The position numbers were made by a program, and so were the translations under genes. The notes beneath the pieces were generated by a model. That model did not search any database. It was not told the origin of the DNA and saw only the letters and a program-made list of their open reading frames with translations. From Chloroflexota bacterium (lineage in GTDB: Bacteria; Chloroflexota; UBA11872): 6,088 nucleotides of DNA. This document shows, in pieces, positions 1 to 6,066 of the stretch. Position 1 is the first letter of the stretch, and each line of letters starts with the position of its first letter. The stretch lies in contig JAPPFO010000163.1 in the NCBI GenBank assembly GCA_028875175.1, positions 1 through 6,088 of the forward strand, given 5' to 3'.

Positions 1-40
1 AACCAGCCCAGTGCTGGGGTAGGGAGCGGGAACCGAACAC

Positions 41-1207
41 ATGCCCCCCATGAGTGCCGACGTCGTAGTGATCGGGGCCGGGGTATCCGGCCTGAGTTCG
101 GCCTATTTCCTGGCCAGGGCGGGTCGGGATGTCGTGGTTGTCGACAAGGGGATCGTCGGGGGCGAGGCCTCCGGGCGAAACGGTGGAATGGTCAGCGAAA
201 GGGTGGACGAGCCCCTGTTGATCCCGATGGCGGTGGAAGCCACGGAGCTATGGACGACGCTGGACGAGGAATTGGGCTATCCCACCGAGTTCACGCAGGA
301 GGGCCGGCTGCAGGTCGCCGTGACGGAATTGGAGATGGGCGACCTGCTTGCGGAGCGGGACGTGGCATTGCGCCACGGTATCGACGTCGCGCTGGTTGAA
401 CCGTCGGAGATTAGGGACATGATTCCCGGAATTACCGAACGGACGTTGGGCGGGCTTTTCTTTCCTAACGGTGGCCACGCCAATACCCAACTCACGGTGC
501 AGGCGTATGCCTGGGCGTTGCAAGACCTGGGAGGCAGGCTCTACCAGAATACGACGGTGACGGGCCTTCGGGTTATTGACGGCAGAGTCTCGGTGGTGGA
601 GACGACCGCCGGCGACTTCGCGCCCGAAATCGTGATCGGCGCCGCCGGGCCACAGACCGGACTGCTGGCGGACCTGGCGGACGTTCACGTGCCCGTGGCG
701 CCGGCGCGGGTTGAGATCCTGGCGACCGCCCCGGTGGAACAGCGCTTTCCAATCGCCCTTGTGGGGAACGGGCTCTACGGACACCAGGCCGTCCGGGGGA
801 ACCTGATTTTTGGGGGCGGGGCCCACGAGTGGGCGGACGTGGAACTGACTGCCAGTCCCGGCAAGCCCAACACGCCGCTCATCAGGAATATCGCCCGGCG
901 GGTCGCTGAGCTGCTTCCGGGAATGGCAGACGTTCCGGTTATCCGAAGCTGGGCGGGCGTGGTGGAACAAGCGCCCGACTACCGGCCGATCATCGACATC
1001 CTGGACTGCCCGAGCAACTACGTGGTCGTCACGGCGTCAGCGCACGGCTTCGGAATCTCTCCGGCCACCGGCAAGGTCGTCAGCGAACTGGTGCTCCACG
1101 GCGAAGCCAGCATCGACATCAGCGGCCTGGGACTAAGTCGATTCGCGGACTACGGGCCCGACTGGCGGGAGCAGCGGGGCTGGACTCCGGCACCACTGCG
1201 GTTCTGA
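41..1207 (+). CDS. FAD-dependent oxidoreductase, DAO (glycine/D-amino-acid oxidase) superfamily
   Basis: Probably oxidises the C-N bond of an amino acid or secondary amine using FAD; the substrate cannot be read from sequence. Seen: an N-terminal Rossmann FAD site with GAGVSG (residues 12-17) at the end of a beta strand, acidic Asp35 at the end of the second strand (for the FAD ribose), then the EASGRNGG segment (42-49) typical of DAO proteins such as gamma-glutamylputrescine oxidase and sarcosine oxidase beta-like enzymes. Near the C-terminus are WAGVVEQAPDYRPII from Trp304 and HGFGISPATGK from His335, the usual second FAD contact. At 388 residues it is full length for the family. There is no signal peptide, so it is probably cytoplasmic. 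ATG 41 is preferred over in-frame ATG 50 because AGGGAG (21-26) lies upstream, though 14 bases is a long spacer. No sarcosine oxidase partner subunit is visible. Family confident, substrate unknown. Confidence 0.93.
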   Translation: MPPMSADVVVIGAGVSGLSSAYFLARAGRDVVVVDKGIVGGEASGRNGGMVSERVDEPLLIPMAVEATELWTTLDEELGYPTEFTQEGRLQVAVTELEMGDLLAERDVALRHGIDVALVEPSEIRDMIPGITERTLGGLFFPNGGHANTQLTVQAYAWALQDLGGRLYQNTTVTGLRVIDGRVSVVETTAGDFAPEIVIGAAGPQTGLLADLADVHVPVAPARVEILATAPVEQRFPIALVGNGLYGHQAVRGNLIFGGGAHEWADVELTASPGKPNTPLIRNIARRVAELLPGMADVPVIRSWAGVVEQAPDYRPIIDILDCPSNYVVVTASAHGFGISPATGKVVSELVLHGEASIDISGLGLSRFADYGPDWREQRGWTPAPLRF

Positions 1208-1250
1208 CCTGGGCGCGGCCGGGTACAGCGCGCGACCTGACGGCGGAAAC

Positions 1251-1327
1251 TGGTGGGCGCGAGGGGACTCGAACCTCTGACCTCCACGATGTCAACGTGG
1301 CGCTCTAACCAGCTGAGCTACGCGCCC
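1251..1327 (-). tRNA. tRNA-Val (anticodon GAC), CCA encoded
   Basis: Read on the minus strand, the sequence folds as a cloverleaf. The acceptor is GGGCGCG pairing with CGCGCCC (1321-1327 with 1255-1261), followed by discriminator A at 1254 and genomic CCA at 1251-1253. The D arm is GCTC/GAGC with an AGCTGGTTA loop. The anticodon stem is CCACG/CGTGG (1296-1300 with 1284-1288) with loop TTGACAT, giving anticodon GAC at 1291-1293, which reads GUC and GUU valine codons. The T loop is TTCGAGT (1267-1273). The T stem AGAGG/CCCCT has one A-C mismatch at its middle pair (1276 and 1264). The gene is convergent with the oxidoreductase and divergent from the PLP enzyme. Confidence 0.96.
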
Positions 1328-1345
1328 AAGAGATTCGGACTTCAG

Positions 1346-1374
1346 ACTGTAGGCGGCCCCCGCCCAGGATTCAA
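1346..1374 (-). promoter_or_regulatory. Predicted sigma70-type promoter of tRNA-Val
   Basis: On the minus strand, TTGAAT (1369-1374; 4 of 6 against TTGACA) and TACAGT (1346-1351; 4 of 6 against TATAAT) are separated by exactly 17 bases. Transcription would start near 1339, giving a leader of about 12 bases before the tRNA 5' end at 1327. Geometry and position both fit a tRNA promoter; this is inference from sequence only. Confidence 0.6.
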
Positions 1375-1447
1375 CCCGCGAAGCCACGACAGGGCGCTGA
1401 CGACGTTGCAGTCGCCGATGCCGTGCGAACAGGCAGAGCATTCAGGC

Positions 1448-1460
1448 GGTAGGCTGCGGC
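1448..1460 (+). repeat. 13-base motif GGTAGGCTGCGGC, copy 1 (possible -10 region)
   Basis: This copy is identical to the one at 2548-2560. It lies 48 bases before the PLP enzyme start. It contains TAGGCT (1450-1455), which fits the loose TANNNT -10 pattern seen in GC-rich bacteria. No good -35 lies 16-18 bases upstream, so the promoter reading is tentative. Confidence 0.4.
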
Positions 1461-1492
1461 TGGACAAAGGCTGATTCGGCCGCGACGGACGC

Positions 1493-1501
1493 GGGAGGGA
1501 G
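1493..1501 (+). promoter_or_regulatory. Shine-Dalgarno sequence of the PLP enzyme
   Basis: GGGAGGGAG ends 7 bases before ATG 1509. It is a strong anti-16S match and supports that start. The same nine bases, with AGGGAG at the same 7-base distance, precede the small lipoprotein start at 2582. Confidence 0.8.
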
Positions 1502-1508
1502 CGCTGCC

Positions 1509-2552
1509 ATGGCTCAAGCGCCGCCGGTCTACGCCGCCGCCGAACTGCGGCGCCGCCTGGATGCGCTCCCGCGCTTTGACCTGACCGAGCTGCCGACGCC
1601 GCTGCTTGAGTTACCCAATCTCACCCGGAAACTGGGCGGCCCGCGGCTGCTGATGAAGCGCGACGACCTGACCCAGCATGGGTTGGGCGGCAACAAGAAC
1701 CGCAAGTTTCAGTTCGAGGTTGGCGCGGCGCTTGCGCAGGGCTGCGACGTGTTGCTGTGGGGCGGCGGGGTGATGCAGTCCAACCACGCCCGCCAGTGCG
1801 CGGCCGCCGCGCGGCGGGCCGGCCTAGATGTCGTGCTGGTGCTCAACGAGGGGCCGCACGGCGATGAACTGCAGGGCAATCGGCTCCTGCTGGACATCCT
1901 GGGCGCCGACGTGCGACCCACGGGTCGCGACGGGATGTTCGGCCACGAGGCCGACCTGGTGGCGACCGCGGATGAGTTGCGTGCGGCCGGTCGCAAGCCC
2001 TACGTGATCGACTACGGGCCGCTGACGTCGATCGGATACGTGGAGTGCGTACTGGAGATCCACGAGCAGTCGCAGGCACTGGGTGCCGACGTCACGCATC
2101 TGTACGTGGCCTCGGGCGGCGGCACGCAGGCCGGGCTGGAGCTTGGCAACCGCGCGCTGGGCGCCGGCTACGCCATTCGCGGCTTCAGCCCGCTGATCGT
2201 GGACGGCGGCCGCACCGCCCAACAGGCGGGGATGGCCAACGCCACCGCGGAACTCCTGGGGCTGGACTTACGCCTACGTGCCGAGGACATCTGGAACTCA
2301 CAGGCCTTCGTCGGTCCGGCATATGCCGAAGCGACCCCGGAGGGACTGGATGCCATCCGACTGGTGGCCGAGACCGAAGGGATCTTTCTGGAACCGGTGT
2401 ACACCGGCAAGGCGTTTGCCGCGTTGCTGGATGACATACGCAGCGGCGATCTCTCGGAAGGAGACACCGCCGTGTTTCTGCACACCGGCGGAACCCCGCT
2501 AATCTTTGCCTACGCCCGCGAGCTCGGTGAATCGTCGCAGCCGAATGGGTAG
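1509..2552 (+). CDS. PLP-dependent enzyme, D-cysteine desulfhydrase / ACC deaminase family
   Basis: A fold-type II PLP enzyme. Family members turn D-cysteine into pyruvate, sulfide and ammonia, deaminate 1-aminocyclopropane-1-carboxylate (ACC), or release sulfite from L-cysteate. Seen: GGNKNRK with the presumed Schiff-base Lys63, QSNHARQ with Ser91 (equivalent to ACC deaminase Ser78), the phosphate-binding SGGGTQAGL loop from Ser202, then YTGK (Tyr298-Thr299) and HTGG (Thr326) near the C-terminus. True ACC deaminases carry Glu in YEGK and Leu in HLGG; Thr at both places points to a desulfhydrase or other lyase. The length of 347 residues is normal for the family. There is no signal peptide, so it is cytoplasmic. 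The start is fixed by a strong Shine-Dalgarno sequence. It stands alone, with no cysteine or sulfonate gene adjacent. Family is confident; substrate is not. Confidence 0.93.
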   Translation: MAQAPPVYAAAELRRRLDALPRFDLTELPTPLLELPNLTRKLGGPRLLMKRDDLTQHGLGGNKNRKFQFEVGAALAQGCDVLLWGGGVMQSNHARQCAAAARRAGLDVVLVLNEGPHGDELQGNRLLLDILGADVRPTGRDGMFGHEADLVATADELRAAGRKPYVIDYGPLTSIGYVECVLEIHEQSQALGADVTHLYVASGGGTQAGLELGNRALGAGYAIRGFSPLIVDGGRTAQQAGMANATAELLGLDLRLRAEDIWNSQAFVGPAYAEATPEGLDAIRLVAETEGIFLEPVYTGKAFAALLDDIRSGDLSEGDTAVFLHTGGTPLIFAYARELGESSQPNG

Positions 2553-2560
2553 GCTGCGGC
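2548..2560 (+). repeat. 13-base motif GGTAGGCTGCGGC, copy 2 (possible -10 region)
   Basis: This copy overlaps the TAG stop of the PLP enzyme (2550-2552) and lies 21 bases before the small lipoprotein ATG. TAGGCT (2550-2555) could be a -10 element giving a start near 2562, just ahead of the Shine-Dalgarno sequence. GTGAAT at 2527-2532 is a weak -35 candidate at 17 bases. If real, the lipoprotein has its own promoter. Confidence 0.4.
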
Positions 2561-2565
2561 AGCGT

Positions 2566-2576
2566 GGGAGGGAGAG
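2566..2576 (+). promoter_or_regulatory. Shine-Dalgarno sequence of the small lipoprotein
   Basis: GGGAGGGAGAG lies 5 bases before ATG 2582, with its AGGGAG core 7 bases away. It decides the start: the more upstream in-frame GTG at 2564 would place this site inside the coding region. Confidence 0.75.
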
Positions 2577-2581
2577 ATCAC

Positions 2582-2746
2582 ATGCTTAGAGCCGTCAAGA
2601 CTCGATCTGTCCGCCGCATGGCGGGCATGCTCGCCGCCGTTGCGCTCATTGTCGCCATCGCCGTTGCTTCGGGCTGCGGCCAGGAACGGAGCGGCACCTT
2701 CAAGCTCAACCCGAGTAAGGCTTCATCCGCCGGAATCGGCTTCTAG
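2582..2746 (+). CDS. Very small predicted lipoprotein (54 residues)
   Basis: Not recognised as a named family. Seen: a positively charged N-terminus (Arg3, Lys6, Arg8, Arg11, Arg12), a hydrophobic stretch at about residues 13-29 (rich in Ala, Val, Ile and Leu), then VASGC with Cys32 as the likely lipidated residue. This is a complete lipoprotein signal peptide; Ala at -3 is a permitted but less common choice. The mature part is only 23 residues (Cys32-Phe54), hydrophilic and rich in Ser, Gly and Lys, ending in GIGF. A strong Shine-Dalgarno sequence supports expression. It begins 29 bases after the PLP enzyme stop, either co-transcribed with it or driven by the motif at 2548. It could be a surface-anchored small peptide, comparable only in size and type to entericidin-like lipoproteins, or the remnant of a longer lipoprotein. 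Function unknown. Confidence 0.7.
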   Translation: MLRAVKTRSVRRMAGMLAAVALIVAIAVASGCGQERSGTFKLNPSKASSAGIGF

Positions 2747-2760
2747 GGCCCGCCGTGACA

Positions 2761-2776
2761 CTCGCGGCGCCGCGAG
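2761..2776. repeat. Perfect 16-base palindrome in the intergenic gap
   Basis: CTCGCGGCGCCGCGAG is fully self-complementary. As RNA it could form a 6-pair stem with a GCGC loop. No T-run follows, so it is not a standard intrinsic terminator. It lies between the lipoprotein stop and the glycosyltransferase start, so an operator or transcript-end hairpin is possible. Confidence 0.45.
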
Positions 2777-2828
2777 GCGACGCGCATAGCGCCAGGGTCG
2801 GTCCAGGCCGCCGGCCGGCAGCTGCGTG

Positions 2829-3935
2829 ATGCTGGCCGAGACCAACGGCGTAGCCGATCCCGTGGCTCGCGTGGTTTATTTCTGGAGCGCCACGACGCTG
2901 AATTGGCGACGTGACGGGTCGAACCCCTACGCCGGCTTGCTGGCCCAGGCGCTGGCCGAGCACCGCGTACGCGTTGAAGTCAAGCGCTCGGGCAACCTCG
3001 GGTTCGTATGGAAGTTCCCTCGGCCCTACGACATCATCCACTTCAACTGGAACCCGACGTTCTACGAGCACCCCAACCCGATGCTGGCGGTGCTGCGGCT
3101 ATTGGCCTTCGCGGCCATGCTGCTGGTGGCGCGGCTGCGCGGATTCCGCATCGTCTGGACGATGCACAACGTGGTGCCGCACGAGCAGATTCGCGCTTCG
3201 CACGGAGAAGTGGCACGACGGGTGGTCACCACGCTGGCCAACGCCGTGATCTGTCACTGCGAGTACGCGAAGTCGGTGCTGGGTCGGCGCTTTGGCCGGC
3301 GCTGGGGCGTGCACGTGATTCCGCACGGGTCGTTTGCCGACGCCTATCCGCGGGAAGCCACGCGGGCGGAGGCGCGGCGGGCCTTCGACATTCCGGACGA
3401 CGCCTTCGTCTACGGGTTTTTCGGCAACATCCGGGCGTACAAGGGCGTTGAGCGGTTGATCGAAGAGTTCGGATCGCTGGAGGGCGACAACCTGCGCCTG
3501 CTGGTCGCCGGAGCGCTGCATCCCAACTATCACGGTCCGCTGCACTCGACTGAAATCGAAGACCCGCGCGTGGTCGCCCATCTGCGCCATATCGCCGACG
3601 AGGAAGTGCAACTGGTGATGGCCGCCGTTGACGTGTTGGTGCTGCCGTTCCTGGACACGCTGACGTCAGGCTCGGCGATACTGGCGCTGGGCCACGGTAC
3701 CCCGCTCGTCCTGCCGCGCCGGGGCTGCCTGCCGGAGCTGGTCGGCGACGGTGCGGCTGCCGTGCTGTATGACCCCGACAATCCGGATGCGCTGCGCCAG
3801 GCGCTGCTCGACGCGCAGGCACTGGATCCCGAAGCGTCCGTTCGCGCGGCGGGCGATGTAGACGCGGGACTGAACTGGGCGGGCATCGCCCGCAAGACAC
3901 TGGCCGCCTACGGCCTCGATGGGAGTTCGTCGTGA
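2829..3935 (+). CDS. GT4-like (GT-B fold) glycosyltransferase
   Basis: Likely transfers a sugar from a nucleotide-sugar donor to a lipid-linked or polysaccharide acceptor at the inner face of the membrane. Seen, numbering from ATG 2829: an N-terminal acceptor domain with SNPYAGLL, a hydrophobic helix at about 85-104 (membrane association), then TMHNVVPHE around His113. Next come VIPHGSF (His166), and the donor domain with GNIRAYKG (Arg202 and Lys205, the usual phosphate-binding pair). The usual GT4 EX7E motif is replaced by LTSGSAILALGHGTP (278-292), a variant I recall from some GT4 branches. 368 residues is normal for the family. The start is uncertain: GTG 2826 and ATG 2829 are adjacent and neither has a visible Shine-Dalgarno sequence. 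Its stop overlaps the lyase start by 4 bases, so the two are probably one unit. Donor and acceptor are unknown. Confidence 0.88.
   Translation: MLAETNGVADPVARVVYFWSATTLNWRRDGSNPYAGLLAQALAEHRVRVEVKRSGNLGFVWKFPRPYDIIHFNWNPTFYEHPNPMLAVLRLLAFAAMLLVARLRGFRIVWTMHNVVPHEQIRASHGEVARRVVTTLANAVICHCEYAKSVLGRRFGRRWGVHVIPHGSFADAYPREATRAEARRAFDIPDDAFVYGFFGNIRAYKGVERLIEEFGSLEGDNLRLLVAGALHPNYHGPLHSTEIEDPRVVAHLRHIADEEVQLVMAAVDVLVLPFLDTLTSGSAILALGHGTPLVLPRRGCLPELVGDGAAAVLYDPDNPDALRQALLDAQALDPEASVRAAGDVDAGLNWAGIARKTLAAYGLDGSSS
3921..3925 (+). promoter_or_regulatory. Shine-Dalgarno sequence of the lyase, inside the glycosyltransferase
   Basis: GGGAG lies 6 bases before GTG 3932, within the last codons of the glycosyltransferase. 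It supports GTG 3932 as the lyase start and is consistent with translational coupling through the GTGA overlap. Confidence 0.6.
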
Positions 3936-5965
3936 CCGGATGGGAACTGGGACTGCCCGAGGGACCGTTGGAACGCGCGCTGGATCGGCTCGAGGCGCCG
4001 GCATTCGCCGCGGCGCTGCAGGAACTGCGCGACGAAGCCGAGGCGGCGCTAGCTAGCCCCCTGCGGCCCGTGGCCCGCAACGGCGGCTACTACCACTCGT
4101 ATTTTTGCCCGGAACATGCGGCCGAGCTCATCTTCGAGGAGCACACCCCAACCCAGCACAAATGTCCGGTGTGCGGCCGCGTCTGGTCGGGCGAGCCCTT
4201 TGACGACTCCTGGCTCTGGACGGCCAATCGCCGGATGGCGCAACGCGCCTACCGGCTGGCGCTGCTATGGCGATTGGAAGGGAAGCGTGAGCACCTGGAC
4301 GCGGCGCGCCAGATTCTCACCGAGTACGCCGCCATCTATCCCGACGTCCACAGCCCGCGCAACGATCCGAGCGTAGGCAAGATCACCTATTCCGCGCTCG
4401 ACGAGTCGGTCTGGGCCATTCCCATTGCCTGGGCCTGCCACTGGATCTGGCCGGGCGTGGTTGACGACCGCGACCTGCTGCGTACCCGGCTGCTGGAACC
4501 GGCGGCCGCGCACATTGAGTCCCAGCGCACGCCGCGCATCCACAACTATGAAAACTGGCTTAACGCTGCGCTCGCCACCCTGGGTACGGCGCTCGGCGAC
4601 GAAGCGCTGGTCCGGACCGTGATTGACGACACGTACGGCCTGACCGATCAGCTTGCGCGTGGCGTGCTGGATGACGGCCACTGGTACGAGGGCGCCTCCA
4701 GCTACCACTACTACACGCTGGGGGCGGTGCTCTATCTGGCGCAGGCGCGCGAGGGATTGCCGGGCGACCCGGTAGGCAATCCGACGATGCGGCGGATGTT
4801 CGAGGCGCCGCTGCGGATCGCCTATCCGGACGACTTCGTGCCGGCGATCAATGACTGCTGGTACCACTCGCGTGTCACGGACGAAGTGGGGCACGGCATC
4901 CCCAACGGCCCCGGCTTCTACGAAATCGCCGCGGGCACGTACGGAGCCCCCGAGTTCGAAGCGGTTCTGGCTCGTGCCTACCGCTCCATGCCGAGATCGA
5001 ACGTGGAGTCGCTGCTCTACGGACCGGACGACGTATCGGACGCGGACGCGCCGCCGCTGGTCGAATCCAACGAGGCGGCCAGCGGTTTCGCGGTGCTGCG
5101 TCCGGATCTTCCGTCCGGCTCGCCGGGCGAACTGCTGCTGAAGTACGGGCCGCACGGCGGTGGGCATGGACACGCCGACAAGCTGGCGCTGAGCATTTAC
5201 GGCGGCGGCCACCGTTGGGGCGCCGACCTGGGTACGCCGGGCTACGGGATCGCCATTAACGACTCGTGGTACCGGCACACGCTGAGTCACTCGACGATTC
5301 TGCTGGAGGGCGAAGCGCAGCCGCCGGCGACCGGCGAGGCTCGTCGCTACCGGCCGGTCGGCGGCAATGACTTTGGAATCGCCGATGCCCAGGTGCACTG
5401 GGAGCAGGGGCCGTATGCCGCGGTGTATGCGCGACGCGTGGTGCTGGCGCGCAGCGGCTACTTCATCGTGCTGACCCGCGTGGAAGCGCCGGTGGCCCGT
5501 CGCGCGCATGTGGTTTTTCACCACCAGGGCGAGATCACGGGATGGCCGGATGGCCGCGGCGGGCCGGCAGATCTGTACGACAACGACTCCTATGGCCACC
5601 TCAGCAACGCGCAGGCGTGGCCGGCCGAGCACGGGGTCACGGTTCGGTTGGACGTGCCGGTGGCCGGCAAGGCGTCAGAAACCCTCGCGGCCTCGTTCGC
5701 GCCGCTGGCAGGCGCGGGCCTGCTGACGGCGCGCTCGCCCGGCAATCCAGCCAGCGACCTGCGCAGCACGCTGGTCACCGAGGTTACGGCCGAGGCGTTT
5801 TGGAGCGCCGCCGCCTTCGTCTACGGAGCTGATGCGGAAGTTGAATGGCACTCAGCGTCCGCCGACGGGCCGGCAGGCCTGGTGGTGCGCTGCAGCGGGC
5901 GAGACGACTCCTGGTCCTTTACCCGGGACGGTGACGCGAGCTTTAGCTATCCCCTGGACGGCTGA
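3932..5965 (+). CDS. Heparinase II/III-family polysaccharide lyase (PL15/PL17-like)
   Basis: Probably cleaves a uronic-acid-containing polysaccharide or oligosaccharide by beta-elimination, as alginate and heparin lyases of this fold do. Seen: a helical N-terminus; a zinc-ribbon-like Cys59-x2-His62...Cys78-x2-Cys81; an alpha/alpha toroid with HNYENW (204-209) and WYEGASSYHYY (251-261), where Tyr258 is the best candidate catalytic base/acid; then a beta-sandwich beginning with GPHGGGHGHADK (His408, His412, His414), the hallmark of the Hepar_II_III_C domain, and HTLSHST (449-455). In characterised PL15/17/21 enzymes an Asn/His pair, a Tyr and a His form the active site; the matches here are inferred. 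677 residues is about the usual length. There is no signal peptide or lipobox, unlike most exported relatives, so a cytoplasmic location is implied. GTG start with GGGAG 6 bases upstream; 4-base overlap with the glycosyltransferase. Family strong, substrate unknown. Confidence 0.92.
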   Translation: MTGWELGLPEGPLERALDRLEAPAFAAALQELRDEAEAALASPLRPVARNGGYYHSYFCPEHAAELIFEEHTPTQHKCPVCGRVWSGEPFDDSWLWTANRRMAQRAYRLALLWRLEGKREHLDAARQILTEYAAIYPDVHSPRNDPSVGKITYSALDESVWAIPIAWACHWIWPGVVDDRDLLRTRLLEPAAAHIESQRTPRIHNYENWLNAALATLGTALGDEALVRTVIDDTYGLTDQLARGVLDDGHWYEGASSYHYYTLGAVLYLAQAREGLPGDPVGNPTMRRMFEAPLRIAYPDDFVPAINDCWYHSRVTDEVGHGIPNGPGFYEIAAGTYGAPEFEAVLARAYRSMPRSNVESLLYGPDDVSDADAPPLVESNEAASGFAVLRPDLPSGSPGELLLKYGPHGGGHGHADKLALSIYGGGHRWGADLGTPGYGIAINDSWYRHTLSHSTILLEGEAQPPATGEARRYRPVGGNDFGIADAQVHWEQGPYAAVYARRVVLARSGYFIVLTRVEAPVARRAHVVFHHQGEITGWPDGRGGPADLYDNDSYGHLSNAQAWPAEHGVTVRLDVPVAGKASETLAASFAPLAGAGLLTARSPGNPASDLRSTLVTEVTAEAFWSAAAFVYGADAEVEWHSASADGPAGLVVRCSGRDDSWSFTRDGDASFSYPLDG

Positions 5966-6026
5966 AACTCCGGCGATTCCCTAATGCCCAGCGTGCGCGC
6001 GCGCCGGTAAAATCCGCCCACATCTG

Positions 6027-6056
6027 TTGACGCGCGCGTCGCGGTGGCTGTACGGT
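6027..6056 (+). promoter_or_regulatory. Possible promoter near the right end
   Basis: TTGACG (6027-6032, 5 of 6 against TTGACA) and TACGGT (6051-6056, fitting TANNNT) are 18 bases apart. A start near 6063 would drive a gene beyond the window edge. The bases between include the palindrome GACGCGCGCGTC (6029-6040), which also covers part of the -35. Confidence 0.45.
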
Positions 6057-6066
6057 CCGCCACCGC
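6041..6066. repeat. 8-base inverted repeat around the -10-like element
   Basis: GCGGTGGC (6041-6048) and GCCACCGC (6059-6066) are perfect complements with a 10-base loop that contains TACGGT. It could be an operator, or a hairpin ending the lyase transcript. No T-run follows, which makes a classical terminator less likely. Confidence 0.4.

Noticed and set aside
3..17. Small hairpin CCAGC/GCTGG before the oxidoreductase
   Set aside because: A 5-pair stem with a 5-base loop is expected by chance in GC-rich DNA, and too little upstream sequence is present to judge it.
248..970. Minus-strand open frame of 240 codons opposite the oxidoreductase
   Set aside because: It is a shadow of the DAO-family gene in GC-rich sequence, with no motif and no ribosome site considered convincing.
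1208..1250. Terminator between the oxidoreductase and the tRNA
   Set aside because: No stem-loop followed by a T-run is visible on either strand.
1208..1327. tRNA-Val as an integration site for a mobile element
   Set aside because: No repeat of the tRNA 3' end and no integrase were seen in the window; the flanking genes look like ordinary metabolic genes.
1253..1474. Open frame of 73 codons beginning MGARGLEPLTSTMSTW
   Set aside because: It is the antisense of the tRNA-Val gene plus spacer. This type of peptide is a well-known false gene call over tRNA genes, and it has no Shine-Dalgarno sequence.
3226..4080. Minus-strand open frame of 284 codons across the glycosyltransferase-lyase junction
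   Set aside because: Its composition is dominated by Arg, Ser, Pro and Ala, typical of an off-frame reading, and it overlaps two real genes.
4265..5632. Long minus-strand open frame of 455 codons opposite the lyase
   Set aside because: It lies wholly antisense to a well-supported enzyme with clear motifs. GC-rich coding DNA commonly produces long antisense frames, and its translation shows no recognisable domain.
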